Assembly (NCBI RefSeq): GCF_023073715.1
Contig: NZ_JADPKA010000077.1
Span: 1-64,000, forward strand
Direction: 5' to 3'
From: Bradyrhizobium sp. 164
GTDB taxonomy: Bacteria; Pseudomonadota; Alphaproteobacteria; Rhizobiales; Xanthobacteraceae
Length of the DNA: 64,000 bases
Of the stretch, positions 52,261 through 60,411 are shown piece by piece. The notes beneath the pieces were generated by a model. It was not told the origin of the DNA and searched no databases. It worked only from the letters and a program-made list of their open reading frames with translations. The position numbers and the translations under genes were made by a program. The stretch's first letter is position 1, and each line of letters starts with the position of its first letter.

Positions 52261-53334
52261 ATGGCCGATTACCGCACCATCAAGGCAGAGAAGCTCACCA
52301 GCGTCATCCATGCCATCGCCAAGGCGGGCGGATCCACCGATCGCGAAGCCGAATTGGTCTCCACCAACCTCGTCGAGGCGAACCTGAAAGGCCACGACTC
52401 GCACGGCGTCGGCATGATTCCGCGCTATGCCGAGGCGGTCGCCGAGGGCGGCCTCGCGGTCAACCAGCACGTCAAGATCGTGATGGACACTGGCCCCCTG
52501 CTCACCCTCGACGGCCTCACCGGCTATGGCCAGGTGATGGGCCAGGAGGCGATGGAGCTGGGCGCCGAGCGCGCCAAGCGCAACGGCGTGTGCGTCGTCG
52601 GCCTCTCCAACTCGCACCATATCGGGCGCATCGGCCATTGGGCCGAGCAGTGCATTGAGCACGGGCTGGTGTCGATCCACTTCGTCAACGTGATCTCGCG
52701 TCCGATAGTGGCACCCTGGGGTGGCAGCGATGCGCGCCACGGCACCAATCCGTTCTGCGTCGGCATCCCGCGCGCAGGCCACGAGCCGATCGTGCTCGAC
52801 TTCGCCACCAGCAAGATTGCGCAGGGCAAGACCCGCGTCGCCTACAACAAGGGGGTCGCGCTCGATCCCGGCACCATCATCGATAACGAAGGCAGGCCAA
52901 CCACGAACCCGCGCTACACCGTGATCGCGCCGCACGGCGCCATCCTGCCGTTCGGCGAGCATAAGGGTTCTGGGTTGGCGTTGGTGTGCGAAATTCTCGG
53001 CGGCGCACTTTCGGGCGGGCAGGTCGTCAAAGGCCCGGCCGACAGCAAGCGCCGCGTCCTCAACGGCATGCTCTCGATCATCATCGATCCGAACAAGCTC
53101 GGCACCGGCGAGAACCTCGCGCGCGAAGTCGAGAGCTTCGTCGCCTGGCACACCGGCTCGCCCCCCGCCCCGGGTGTCGACAAGGTGAAGATCGCCGGCG
53201 AGCCCGAGCGCGAGACCAAGAAGAAGCGGCTGGCCGAGGGCATTCCTGTGGATCCGAATACCTGGCAGGAGATTCTGGACGCCGGAAAGCGGTTCGGGCT
53301 CGATCAGGCGACGATTGAGAAGATTGCGGGCTAA
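52261..53334 (+). CDS. Ldh2-family malate/lactate/ureidoglycolate dehydrogenase
   Basis: A 357-residue NAD(P)-dependent dehydrogenase of the Ldh2 family (malate, sulfolactate, ureidoglycolate dehydrogenases). Key parts: NLVEANLKGHDSHGVGMIPRYAEAV with the catalytic His near residue 45, VVGLSNSHHIGRIGHWAEQC (about 115-134), VAPWGGSDARHGTNPFCVGIP and PFGEHKGSGLALVCEILGGALSGG. Start at 52261. In combination with an AllC-type hydrolase the AllD (ureidoglycolate dehydrogenase) role is tempting but unproven. Confidence 0.88.
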   Translation: MADYRTIKAEKLTSVIHAIAKAGGSTDREAELVSTNLVEANLKGHDSHGVGMIPRYAEAVAEGGLAVNQHVKIVMDTGPLLTLDGLTGYGQVMGQEAMELGAERAKRNGVCVVGLSNSHHIGRIGHWAEQCIEHGLVSIHFVNVISRPIVAPWGGSDARHGTNPFCVGIPRAGHEPIVLDFATSKIAQGKTRVAYNKGVALDPGTIIDNEGRPTTNPRYTVIAPHGAILPFGEHKGSGLALVCEILGGALSGGQVVKGPADSKRRVLNGMLSIIIDPNKLGTGENLAREVESFVAWHTGSPPAPGVDKVKIAGEPERETKKKRLAEGIPVDPNTWQEILDAGKRFGLDQATIEKIAG

Positions 53335-53354
53335 GCAGAGCGAGGCACGCTTGT

Positions 53355-53522
53355 CTTCCCTTCTCCCCTTGTGGGAGAAGGTGGCGCGAAGCGCCGGATG
53401 AGGGGTTCTCGCAGCGAGCAAAAACCCACAATGAGAGGTCTGCTTCTGCGGAGATAGACTCCTCCTCACCCGTCTTCGATGCTTCGCATCGAAGCCACCC
53501 TCTCCCACGAGGGGAGAGGGTA
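53355..53522. repeat. Intergenic repeat, family F (long copy)
   Basis: CCCTTCTCCCCTTGTGGGAGAAGGTGGCGCGAAGCGCCGGATGAGGGG at one end; CCTCACCCGTCTTCGATGCTTCGCATCGAAGCCACCCTCTCCCACGAGGGGAGAGGG at the other. Nested hairpins lie between two convergent genes and probably stop both transcripts. Confidence 0.75.
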
Positions 53523-53532
53523 AAACAGCGAA

Positions 53533-54606
53533 CTAGTCTACCATCTCCGCCACCGCCTTGCCGCAGGCGGTGGTGTCGGCATTGCCGCCGAGATCCTTCG
53601 TCCGCAGCGTGCGTTCGGCGAGCGTGCGCTCGATCGCGTCGACGATCGACTTGCCGGCTTCCTTCTCGCCGAGATGCTCGAGCATCATCGCGCCCGACCA
53701 AATCATGCCGATCGGGTTGGCGATGCCCTGCCCCGCGATATCGGGAGCCGAGCCGTGCACCGGCTCGAACACCGATGGGAAATTGCGCTCGGGATTGATG
53801 TTACCAGACGGCGCGATGCCGATGGTGCCGGTGCAGGCCGGGCCGAGATCGGAGAGGATGTCACCGAACAGATTGGAGCCGACCACGACGTCGAACCAGT
53901 CCGGATGCAGCACGAAGTTCGCGGTGAGAATATCGATGTGGTACTTGTCCCATTTCACGCCCGGGAACTTCTTGGCCATCGCCTCCACGCGTTCGTCCCA
54001 ATAGGGCATGGTGATGGAGATGCCGTTCGACTTCGTCGCCGAGGTCAGGTGCTTCTTCGGCCGCGACTGCGCGAGCTCGAAGGCGAACTTCAGGATGCGG
54101 TCAACGCCGGTGCGAGTCATCACCGTCTGCTGCGTCACGAACTCGCGCTCGGTGTCCGGGAACATGCGGCCACCGACGGAGGAATATTCACCTTCCGTGT
54201 TCTCGCGCACCACCCAGAAATCGATGTCGCCGGGCTTGCGATTCGCCAGCGGCGACGGCACGCCGGGCATCAGCCGCACGGGACGCAGGTTCACATACTG
54301 GTCGAACTCGCGGCGGAATTTGATCAGCGAGCCCCACAGCGAGACGTGGTCCGGAATCTTGGCCGGCCAGCCGACCGCGCCGAAATAGATCGCATCGTGC
54401 TTACCGATCTTCTCCTTCCAGTCATCCGGCATCATCTGGCCGTGCTTCTCGTAATAATCCCAGGACGAGAAGTCGAAATGGTCGAATTGCAGGGACACGC
54501 CGTGCTTCTTCGCCGCCGCTTCCAGAACGCGCAGGCCCTCAGGCATCACTTCCTTGCCGATGCCGTCGCCGGGAATGACTGCGATCCGGTATTGTTTCTT
54601 GCTCAT
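53533..54606 (-). CDS. ttuC: Tartrate dehydrogenase / D-malate dehydrogenase (TtuC-like)
   Basis: A 357-residue member of the isopropylmalate/isocitrate dehydrogenase family: YRIAVIPGDGIGKEVMPEGLRVLEA, NLRPVRLMPGV (substrate arginines), VVRENTEGEYSSVGG, DILTANFVLHPDWFDVVVGSNLFGDILSDLG (metal aspartates) and EPVHGSAPDIAGQGIANP. The YSSVGG version of the active loop and the RREFDQYVNLRP segment fit tartrate/D-malate dehydrogenases rather than leuB. Start at 54606 (MSKKQYR). It is divergent from an SDR gene with two palindromes between them. Confidence 0.85.
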   Translation of the reverse strand: MSKKQYRIAVIPGDGIGKEVMPEGLRVLEAAAKKHGVSLQFDHFDFSSWDYYEKHGQMMPDDWKEKIGKHDAIYFGAVGWPAKIPDHVSLWGSLIKFRREFDQYVNLRPVRLMPGVPSPLANRKPGDIDFWVVRENTEGEYSSVGGRMFPDTEREFVTQQTVMTRTGVDRILKFAFELAQSRPKKHLTSATKSNGISITMPYWDERVEAMAKKFPGVKWDKYHIDILTANFVLHPDWFDVVVGSNLFGDILSDLGPACTGTIGIAPSGNINPERNFPSVFEPVHGSAPDIAGQGIANPIGMIWSGAMMLEHLGEKEAGKSIVDAIERTLAERTLRTKDLGGNADTTACGKAVAEMVD

Positions 54607-54644
54607 CGAGAACGTCCTTGGTTGGTTTCGGCAGCCGCCTTTTG

Positions 54645-54657
54645 ATTGCACTGCAAT
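54645..54657. promoter_or_regulatory. Palindrome 1 upstream of ttuC
   Basis: ATTGCA-C-TGCAAT is a perfect palindrome around a central C, 39 bases upstream of the ttuC start. The sequence TGCACTGCAATG recurs in the second site 38 bases on. Confidence 0.55.
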
Positions 54658-54672
54658 GGACCAAACGCGGCG

Positions 54673-54696
54673 GCAGTGCAACGCTGCACTGCAATG
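54673..54696. promoter_or_regulatory. Palindrome 2 between ttuC and SDR genes
   Basis: GCAGTGCA-ACGC-TGCACTGC is a perfect inverted repeat, followed by AATG so that TGCACTGCAATG repeats the core of site 1. Two related operators in one divergent gap suggest a common repressor for ttuC and the SDR; the regulator is not adjacent. Confidence 0.6.
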
Positions 54697-54759
54697 TTGA
54701 CCGTGGCGCGACCGAGCGCCTACTGATCTGATCCTGTTCCCATCCTGCGAGTACCCCTC

Positions 54760-55536
54760 ATGGATCTGCATCTGCGCGGTAAGCGCGTCCTGATCACGGG
54801 CGCATCCAAGGGCATCGGCGCGGCCGCCGCCGAGGCGTTTGCCGAGGAAGGCGCGCATCTGCTGCTTGCCGCCCGCAGCGGCGAGCAGCTCAAGGCGCTG
54901 GCCGAGCGGTTGCGTTCCGCGCACCAGATCGACGCCGCGACGAGTGTCGTCGATCTGCGCAAAGCCGAGGACATTGCGCGGCTCGCCAAGGAGGCCGCCG
55001 GCATCGACATCCTCGTCAACAATGCCGGCGACATCCCCGGCGGGTCCATCGACAAGATCGACGAGGCGACCTGGCGGCACGCCTGGGAATTGAAGGTGTT
55101 CGGGTACATCAACCTCACCCGGCAGATCTACGCGCAGATGAAAGCCAAGGGTGGCGGCGTGATCGTCAACGACATCGGCGCGGCCGGCGAGAAGTTTGAT
55201 GGCAATTACATCTGCGGCAGCGCCGGCAATGCTGCGCTGATGGCGTTCACCCGTGCCCTCGGTGGAAAAAGTCTCGCCGACAACATCCGTGTGGTTGGCA
55301 TCAATCCCGGCCCTGTCGGCACCGACCGCCACGTCACCCTGCTCAAGACGCGGGCAAAGCACCAATTTGGCGACGAGAGCCGCTACAGCGAATTCCAGAA
55401 GAGTCTGCCGCTCGGGCGCCCTGCGCATGCGCGCGAGATCGGCGACCTCATGGCGTTCCTGGCGTCGGCTCGCTCGGGCTATACGTCGGGCGTGATCTAT
55501 ACCGTCGATGGCGGCATCAGCGCCGGGTGGGGGTAG
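54760..55536 (+). CDS. SDR-family protein lacking the catalytic lysine
   Basis: A 258-residue SDR fold: ITGASKGIGAAAAEAF (about 12-27), VNNAGDIPGG (about 85-94) and a C-terminal SGVIYTVDGGISAGWG. In the active region the sequence reads NYICGSAGNAALMAF: a tyrosine is present but the lysine four residues later in Y-x-x-x-K is a serine. The protein may use another residue, bind without catalysis, or act on a substrate with different needs. The gene is divergent from ttuC and followed by a repeat and an amidase gene. Confidence 0.82.
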   Translation: MDLHLRGKRVLITGASKGIGAAAAEAFAEEGAHLLLAARSGEQLKALAERLRSAHQIDAATSVVDLRKAEDIARLAKEAAGIDILVNNAGDIPGGSIDKIDEATWRHAWELKVFGYINLTRQIYAQMKAKGGGVIVNDIGAAGEKFDGNYICGSAGNAALMAFTRALGGKSLADNIRVVGINPGPVGTDRHVTLLKTRAKHQFGDESRYSEFQKSLPLGRPAHAREIGDLMAFLASARSGYTSGVIYTVDGGISAGWG

Positions 55537-55545
55537 GTCTATCCC

Positions 55546-55633
55546 TCCTCATTGCGAGCGCAGCGAAGCAATCCAGAATGCCTCTACGCAAAAGGTCTGG
55601 ATTGCTTGGTCGCTTCGCTCCTCGCAACGAGGG
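55546..55633. repeat. Palindromic intergenic repeat, family A (copy 3)
   Basis: CTCATTGCGAGCGCAGCGAAGCAATCCAGAATG faces GTCTGGATTGCTTGGTCGCTTCGCTCCTCGCAACGAGG. It is slightly more diverged than the copies at 23285 and 46723 (CAACGAGG in place of CAATGACGG). Confidence 0.75.
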
Positions 55634-55662
55634 AGCCTAGAAGAAGCACAGGAGTAAACTAA

Positions 55663-57081
55663 TTGTCTCAAGAGCTGATTCGCGAAACCGCGTGCACCGT
55701 CGTCGACAAATTGCGGTCCGGCGACATCTCCCCGCTCGAGCTGCTGGATGTGCTGGAGAAGCGCATCAGTGAAGTCGACAGCAAGGTCAACGCGCTGCCG
55801 ACGCTGTGCTTCGATCGCGCCCGGGATCACGCCAAGGCGCTGATGCAGAAGCCGGCCGGCGCACGCGGGCTGCTCGCGGGCCTGCCGGTGCCGATCAAGG
55901 ATCTGACCGACGTTGCGGGCGTGCTGAACACCCAGGGCTCGCCGATCTTCAAGGACAACATCCCGGCGAAATCCGACCTCATGGTCGAGAACCTCGAGGC
56001 CAACGGCGCGGTCGTCTACGCCAAATCCAACACACCGGAATTCGGCGCCGGCGCCAACACCTTCAACGAGGTATTCGGCGCGACCCTCAATCCCTGGGAT
56101 ACTTCGAAATCTGCGGCCGGGTCCTCCGGCGGCGCAGCAGTTGCGCTCGCCACCGGCATGGCCTGGCTCGCGCAGGGCTCAGACATGGGCGGCAGCCTGC
56201 GCAGCCCGGCGAGCTTCTGCGGCATCGTCGGCATGCGGCCGAGCATCGGCCGTGTCGCGCATACGCCGAAGGCAGGCATCGACCGCAATCTGGGCGTGCA
56301 GGGTCCGATGGCGCGCAACGTCGAGGATCTCGCGCTGCTGCTGGATGCCATGAGCGGCGACTATGCCGCCGATCCGCTGTCGCTGCCGGCGCCTTTGACT
56401 TCGTTTCTCTCGGCGGCGCAGTCCGGCAAGAAGCCGAAGCGCATCGCCTATTCGCCCGATCTCGGCATCACGCCGGTCGATCCCGAGGTCAAGGCGACCA
56501 CGCGCAAGGCAGCTGAACGTTTCGCCGAGGCCGGCGTCATCGTCGAGGAGGCGCATCCGGACTGGCGCGAGGCGCATGAATGCTTCCACGTGCTGCGCGC
56601 TTTCGATTTCGCGATCAGCAAGGCGCAACTTCTCCGGACCAAGCGTGACCTGCTCAAGCCCGAGGTGATCTGGAACATCGAGGAAGGCCTCAAGCTCACC
56701 GTCGAGCAGCTTGAGCGCGCCGAGGCCCAGCGCGTCGGCATGACCGCGCGCGCCGTCGAGTTCTTCAAGACCTACGACCTCCTGCTGGTGCCGACGACGA
56801 TCGTGCCGCCCTTCCCCGTCGAGCATCGCTATGTCGCCGAATGCGCCGGCAAGACGTTCGAGAACTATGTCGAATGGCTCGGCATCGTCTACGCTATCAC
56901 GCTCGCCTGCTGCCCGTCGCTGTCGCTGCCCTGCGGCTTTACCGCGTCCGGCCTGCCTGTCGGCGTGCAGGTGGTCGGCGCACCGCGCGCAGATGCGCAG
57001 GTGATTGCAGGCGCGAAGGTGCTGGAGGATATATTGGGCCTGCGCGGCACGACCCCGATCGATCCGAAGGTGAAGAATTAA
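55663..57081 (+). CDS. Amidase (amidase-signature family)
   Basis: A 472-residue serine amidase. The triad is visible: Lys79 (LPVPIKDLTDV), the cis-serine in AAGSSGGAAVALA (about 153-157) and nucleophile Ser178 in QGSDMGGSLRSPASFCG. The start is a TTG at 55663 with AGGAG about 9 bases upstream; no better ATG lies nearby. Such amidases hydrolyse aliphatic or aromatic amides to acid plus ammonia. It is not GatA-like in context, because no gatB/gatC accompany it. The gene converges with the ABC permease genes. Confidence 0.9.
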   Translation: MSQELIRETACTVVDKLRSGDISPLELLDVLEKRISEVDSKVNALPTLCFDRARDHAKALMQKPAGARGLLAGLPVPIKDLTDVAGVLNTQGSPIFKDNIPAKSDLMVENLEANGAVVYAKSNTPEFGAGANTFNEVFGATLNPWDTSKSAAGSSGGAAVALATGMAWLAQGSDMGGSLRSPASFCGIVGMRPSIGRVAHTPKAGIDRNLGVQGPMARNVEDLALLLDAMSGDYAADPLSLPAPLTSFLSAAQSGKKPKRIAYSPDLGITPVDPEVKATTRKAAERFAEAGVIVEEAHPDWREAHECFHVLRAFDFAISKAQLLRTKRDLLKPEVIWNIEEGLKLTVEQLERAEAQRVGMTARAVEFFKTYDLLLVPTTIVPPFPVEHRYVAECAGKTFENYVEWLGIVYAITLACCPSLSLPCGFTASGLPVGVQVVGAPRADAQVIAGAKVLEDILGLRGTTPIDPKVKN

Positions 57082-57090
57082 TCTCGCTCT

Positions 57091-57150
57091 GGTGCCCGGA
57101 CGCAGCGCAGCGCTCTTTCAGCGATGCGCTGCATCGCCGCGGCCCGAGCG
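57091..57150. repeat. Intergenic repeat, family C (partial copy)
   Basis: GGTGCCCGGACGCAGCGCAGCGCT...GCGATGCGCTGCATCGC. It overlaps the space between the amidase stop and the end of the permease gene, so it may terminate both. Confidence 0.6.
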
Positions 57151-58257
57151 TCACCGCGCGCCTGATGCCTCCAGACTCCGGCTGTAGCGCGACATCGCAA
57201 AGCAAAAGACAAAATAGATTGCGGCGACGAAGATATAGACCTCGACGGAAAACTGCTGCCAAGCGGGATCGATGATCGCGGTCTTCGCCGTCGTCAGCAG
57301 GTCGAAGATGCCGATGATCAGCACGAGACTGGTATCCTTGAAGAAGGCGATGAAGGTGTTGACCAGTGGCGGGATGACGTGGCGGATCGCCTGCGGCAAG
57401 ATGATCAGCCGGTGCTTGCGCCAGTAGGACAGTCCCAGCGCGTCGGCAGCCTCATACTGCCCGCGCGGTACGGCCTGGAGACCACCGCGGATGACTTCGG
57501 CAAGGTAGGCGCCCGCGAACAGTATGATCGCGATCTGTGCGCGCAACAGCTTGTCGATGTTGAACCCACTCGGCATGAACAGCGGAAACATCACGCTCGC
57601 CATGAACAAGAGGCTCACCAGCGGCACGCCGCGGATCAGCTCGACATAGAGCACGCTGAGCGAGCGGATTGCCGGAAGCTTCGAACGACGGCCGAGCGCG
57701 ACGAGGATGCCGAGCGGAAAGCCGAACGCGAGTCCAAACGTCGCCAGGATCAGCGTGACCGGCAATCCGCCCCAGCGGTCCTGCGAGACGAACGAGAGCC
57801 CGAGCACCCCGCCCCACATCAGCACGCTGATCAGCGCGAGTGCACCGATCCAGATGAAAACGAGTTCGCGCCGCCACAGTGCGCGGCGGGTCGAGAGATA
57901 GAACAGCGGAATGAACAGCACGACCGACAACGCCGGTCGCCACTGTTCGTCGAATGGATAGGTGCCGAACAGGATGAAGCGGTACTTTTCGGGGATGACA
58001 GCCCAGCAGGCGCCGATGCCGCGCACCGCGCGGCAAGCGCTGGAATCATTCGCCGGCGTAAGCCAGACAGCGCTGGCGATGCCCCATTGCACGAAGCTGA
58101 TCACGCCCTTCGCGAGCACCGCCAGCAGCACGATCGTGAGGATGCCGTTCGGAATCGACGAGAACAAGTTGCTGCGCAGCCAGCGCAGCATCGGATTACC
58201 AACTTGCGGGCGGCGAGCGGCACGCGGCACGTCCGGCATATCGCTGATCGCCGTCAT
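57151..58257 (-). CDS. Polar amino acid ABC transporter permease (AapM-like)
   Basis: A 368-residue inner-membrane permease of the His/Glu/Gln class. Extra N-terminal membrane segments precede the core, as in AapM. The core begins at about residue 165 (LPVTLILATFGLAFGFPLGILVALGRRS), with ELIRGVPLVSLLFMASVMFPLF and the ATPase-contact loop EAADALGLSYWRKHRLIILPQAIRHVIPPLVNTFI (about 300-330). It pairs with the next permease upstream, whose stop lies 2 bases away. No ATP-binding gene (AapP) is seen. Confidence 0.88.
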   Translation of the reverse strand: MTAISDMPDVPRAARRPQVGNPMLRWLRSNLFSSIPNGILTIVLLAVLAKGVISFVQWGIASAVWLTPANDSSACRAVRGIGACWAVIPEKYRFILFGTYPFDEQWRPALSVVLFIPLFYLSTRRALWRRELVFIWIGALALISVLMWGGVLGLSFVSQDRWGGLPVTLILATFGLAFGFPLGILVALGRRSKLPAIRSLSVLYVELIRGVPLVSLLFMASVMFPLFMPSGFNIDKLLRAQIAIILFAGAYLAEVIRGGLQAVPRGQYEAADALGLSYWRKHRLIILPQAIRHVIPPLVNTFIAFFKDTSLVLIIGIFDLLTTAKTAIIDPAWQQFSVEVYIFVAAIYFVFCFAMSRYSRSLEASGAR

Positions 58258-58259
58258 CC

Positions 58260-59447
58260 TCAGCGCTCTACCAGCGCGATGCGCGCATTATACCAGTTCA
58301 TGAAAAAGCTGATCCCGAGACTGATGGTCAAGAACACCGCCATGATCAGCGCGATCGCCTCGATCGCCTGCCCGGTCTGGTTCAGCGTGGTGTTGGCGAT
58401 CGAGACCACGTCCTGGTAGCCGATCGCGACAGCGAGCGATGAGTTCTTTGTCAAATTGAGATACTGACTCGTCATCGGCGGAACGATCACGCGCAATGCC
58501 TGTGGCAGGATGATCTGCCGCAGCATGAAGCTGCGGCGCAGGCCAAGCGCGTTGGCGGCGTCCCACTGTCCCCGCGGCACCGACTGGATGCCGCTGCGCA
58601 CGATCTCGGCGACGAAGGCCGAGGTGTAGGTGACGAGTGCGAGCAACAGCGCGAAATATTCCGGCGCCAGCGTCAGCCCGCCAACAAAGTTGAAGCCGCG
58701 CAGCTCGGGCCATTCGATGCTCCAGGATGCACCGAGCAGCACGGACGCCAGCGCCGGCAACGCAATCACCAGCGCAACCGCAAAGGGCCACGCCGACCGC
58801 GGCTTGCCATCGCGCATCTGCTGCGCGACCAGCGATCGCCGGACGATATAGAACACCGCGCAACCCAGCACGGCGGTGCCGAGGACCGCGAGCTGCGCCG
58901 GCCCGAACGGGATCGCCGGCAGGATCAGGCCGCGATTGGACAGGAACACACCCTCGACTGGTCGCCACGCGGCGCGTGCGGCCGGCAGCGCCTGCATCAA
59001 CACGTACCAGAACAGGAGCTGAAGCAGCAGCGGGATATCGCGGAGCGTCTCGACATAGACCGCAGCGAGCCGTGACAGCAGCCAGTTCGCCGACAATCGC
59101 GAAATGCCGATCAGCGTGCCCAAAATCGTCGCGAGCACGATTCCGATCACGGCAACGCGCAAGGTGTTGGTGACGCCGACGATGAACGCCCAGAGATAAG
59201 TGTCTCTCGGATTATAGGCGAGCAGACTGTCGGCGATCGGCATCCCGGCCTCGCGACCGAGGAAGGCGAAGCCAGTCGTGATGCGCCGAGCCGAGAGGTT
59301 CGTGACGGTGTTGGACCAAAGGAAAGCGACGACCGCTACCGCGATGCCGACGACCAGCACCTGCCAGAACAGGCCCTTCAGCTCGCGGCGCCCAAAGGCG
59401 CCGATGAAACGACGGCGTGGCGGCGGTCTCGGCACGTCTGATGTCAC
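58260..59447 (-). CDS. Polar amino acid ABC transporter permease (AapQ-like)
   Basis: A 395-residue permease, the larger partner as AapQ is. It has NTLRVAVIGIVLATILGTLIGISRLSANWLLSRLAAVYVETLRDIPLLLQLLFWYVLM (about 90-150), a long insertion, and the contact loop WDAANALGLRRSFMLRQIILPQALRVIVPPMTSQYLNLTKNSS near the C-terminus. Promoter-proximal in this operon, it is divergent from the RpiR gene, with 88 bases between. Confidence 0.88.
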   Translation of the reverse strand: MTSDVPRPPPRRRFIGAFGRRELKGLFWQVLVVGIAVAVVAFLWSNTVTNLSARRITTGFAFLGREAGMPIADSLLAYNPRDTYLWAFIVGVTNTLRVAVIGIVLATILGTLIGISRLSANWLLSRLAAVYVETLRDIPLLLQLLFWYVLMQALPAARAAWRPVEGVFLSNRGLILPAIPFGPAQLAVLGTAVLGCAVFYIVRRSLVAQQMRDGKPRSAWPFAVALVIALPALASVLLGASWSIEWPELRGFNFVGGLTLAPEYFALLLALVTYTSAFVAEIVRSGIQSVPRGQWDAANALGLRRSFMLRQIILPQALRVIVPPMTSQYLNLTKNSSLAVAIGYQDVVSIANTTLNQTGQAIEAIALIMAVFLTISLGISFFMNWYNARIALVER

Positions 59448-59498
59448 GGCACAAAAACCTTCTCAAAAAGGCAGCGATTTCCGGCAGCGCACGTCAAC

Positions 59499-59527
59499 TG
59501 TTGCACCAAACTTCAATCCATGCAACA
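59499..59527. promoter_or_regulatory. Inverted repeat between permease and RpiR genes
   Basis: TGTTGCA (59499-59505) and TGCAACA (59521-59527) are perfect 7-base arms with a 15-base centre, just upstream of the RpiR start at 59536. A divergent regulator next to transporter genes makes this the likely RpiR operator. Confidence 0.55.
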
Positions 59528-59535
59528 AATGTTTC

Positions 59536-60408
59536 ATGGTCGAGCCCGCGAAATCCTCGCCGTTGAGCGAGCTGCGTATTGCATTGCCATCGCTCCCGAT
59601 GCGCTTGCAGGAAGTCGGACGCTTCGTCGCCGCCAACGATTACGACGCCACCACCCGTTCCATGCGCGATCTCGCGGCGGAAGCCGGCGCCGATCCTGCT
59701 GCGTTCACGCGACTTGCGAAGGCGATCGGCTATTCCGGCTGGGAGGAATTGCGCGCGGCGCTGACCGAGGCGCGGCGGCCATCGCAGACCGCGCCCTTCT
59801 CCGGCCGCGCAAAGGGCCGTCGGCACGGGCCGAACGCCGATGTCGCGCTCGTCATCGACAAGCTCCAGGCGGAGGCCGCGGGTCTTCGACGGATCCCGGC
59901 GCAGCCGATCGCGGAAGCTGCCCGCGCGCTGCACGACGCCAAGCGGATTTGGATCGCCGGCTATCGAAGCTGCCGCAGCGTCGCGGAATTGCTGAACTAC
60001 GAGCTGCGACTGTTTCGACCCGAACAGGTCCAACTCGTCGGCGCTTCCGGGCCCGACGACCTCGATCTCGGCGCGTTCCGGCCCGGGGAAGCGGTCATCG
60101 TCGTCGGCTTCCTGCCCTACACGCATGCAAGCGTCCGCGTCGCACAGGCGGTCTATCGTACCGGCGCGACACTGGTCGCCATCGCGGATAGTCTCTCGGC
60201 ACCGATGGCAGAGGGCGCCGACCACGTGCTGCTGTTCGAGGCGGCCTCCTCCCCCGGCTTCTTTCCGAGCCTCACTGGCGCGATTGCGATCGCGCAGTCG
60301 CTCGCGGCGGTCACGTTCTCGCTCGGCGGGGTTGCCGCGAAGAAGCGTCTGGAAAGTACCGAGGCGCGACTCGCTGCGGCCTCCACTTACGTCCCAGAGA
60401 AAGGTTGA
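59536..60408 (+). CDS. MurR/RpiR-family transcriptional regulator
   Basis: A 290-residue regulator: N-terminal HTH (about 1-75; LQEVGRFVAANDYDATTRSMRDLAAEAGADPAAFTRLAKAIGYSG) and a SIS sugar/ligand-binding domain (about 125-255; KRIWIAGYRSCRSVAELLNYELRLF, AVIVVGFLPYTHASVRVA). The start at 59536 (MVEPAKSSP) was chosen over the long upstream frame that overlaps the divergent permease. The aminotransferase gene follows after 3 bases. It probably controls the divergent permeases and the downstream aminotransferase/binding-protein genes. Confidence 0.88.
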   Translation: MVEPAKSSPLSELRIALPSLPMRLQEVGRFVAANDYDATTRSMRDLAAEAGADPAAFTRLAKAIGYSGWEELRAALTEARRPSQTAPFSGRAKGRRHGPNADVALVIDKLQAEAAGLRRIPAQPIAEAARALHDAKRIWIAGYRSCRSVAELLNYELRLFRPEQVQLVGASGPDDLDLGAFRPGEAVIVVGFLPYTHASVRVAQAVYRTGATLVAIADSLSAPMAEGADHVLLFEAASSPGFFPSLTGAIAIAQSLAAVTFSLGGVAAKKRLESTEARLAAASTYVPEKG

Positions 60409-60411
60409 CCC

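Noticed and set aside
50036-52261. 741-codon minus-strand frame
   Set aside because: Covers the M20 hydrolase and 2-hydroxyacid dehydrogenase in antisense; no recognisable protein.
54607-55428. Upstream extension of the ttuC frame
   Set aside because: It is antisense to the SDR gene at 54760, and the known N-terminus begins at MSKKQYR.
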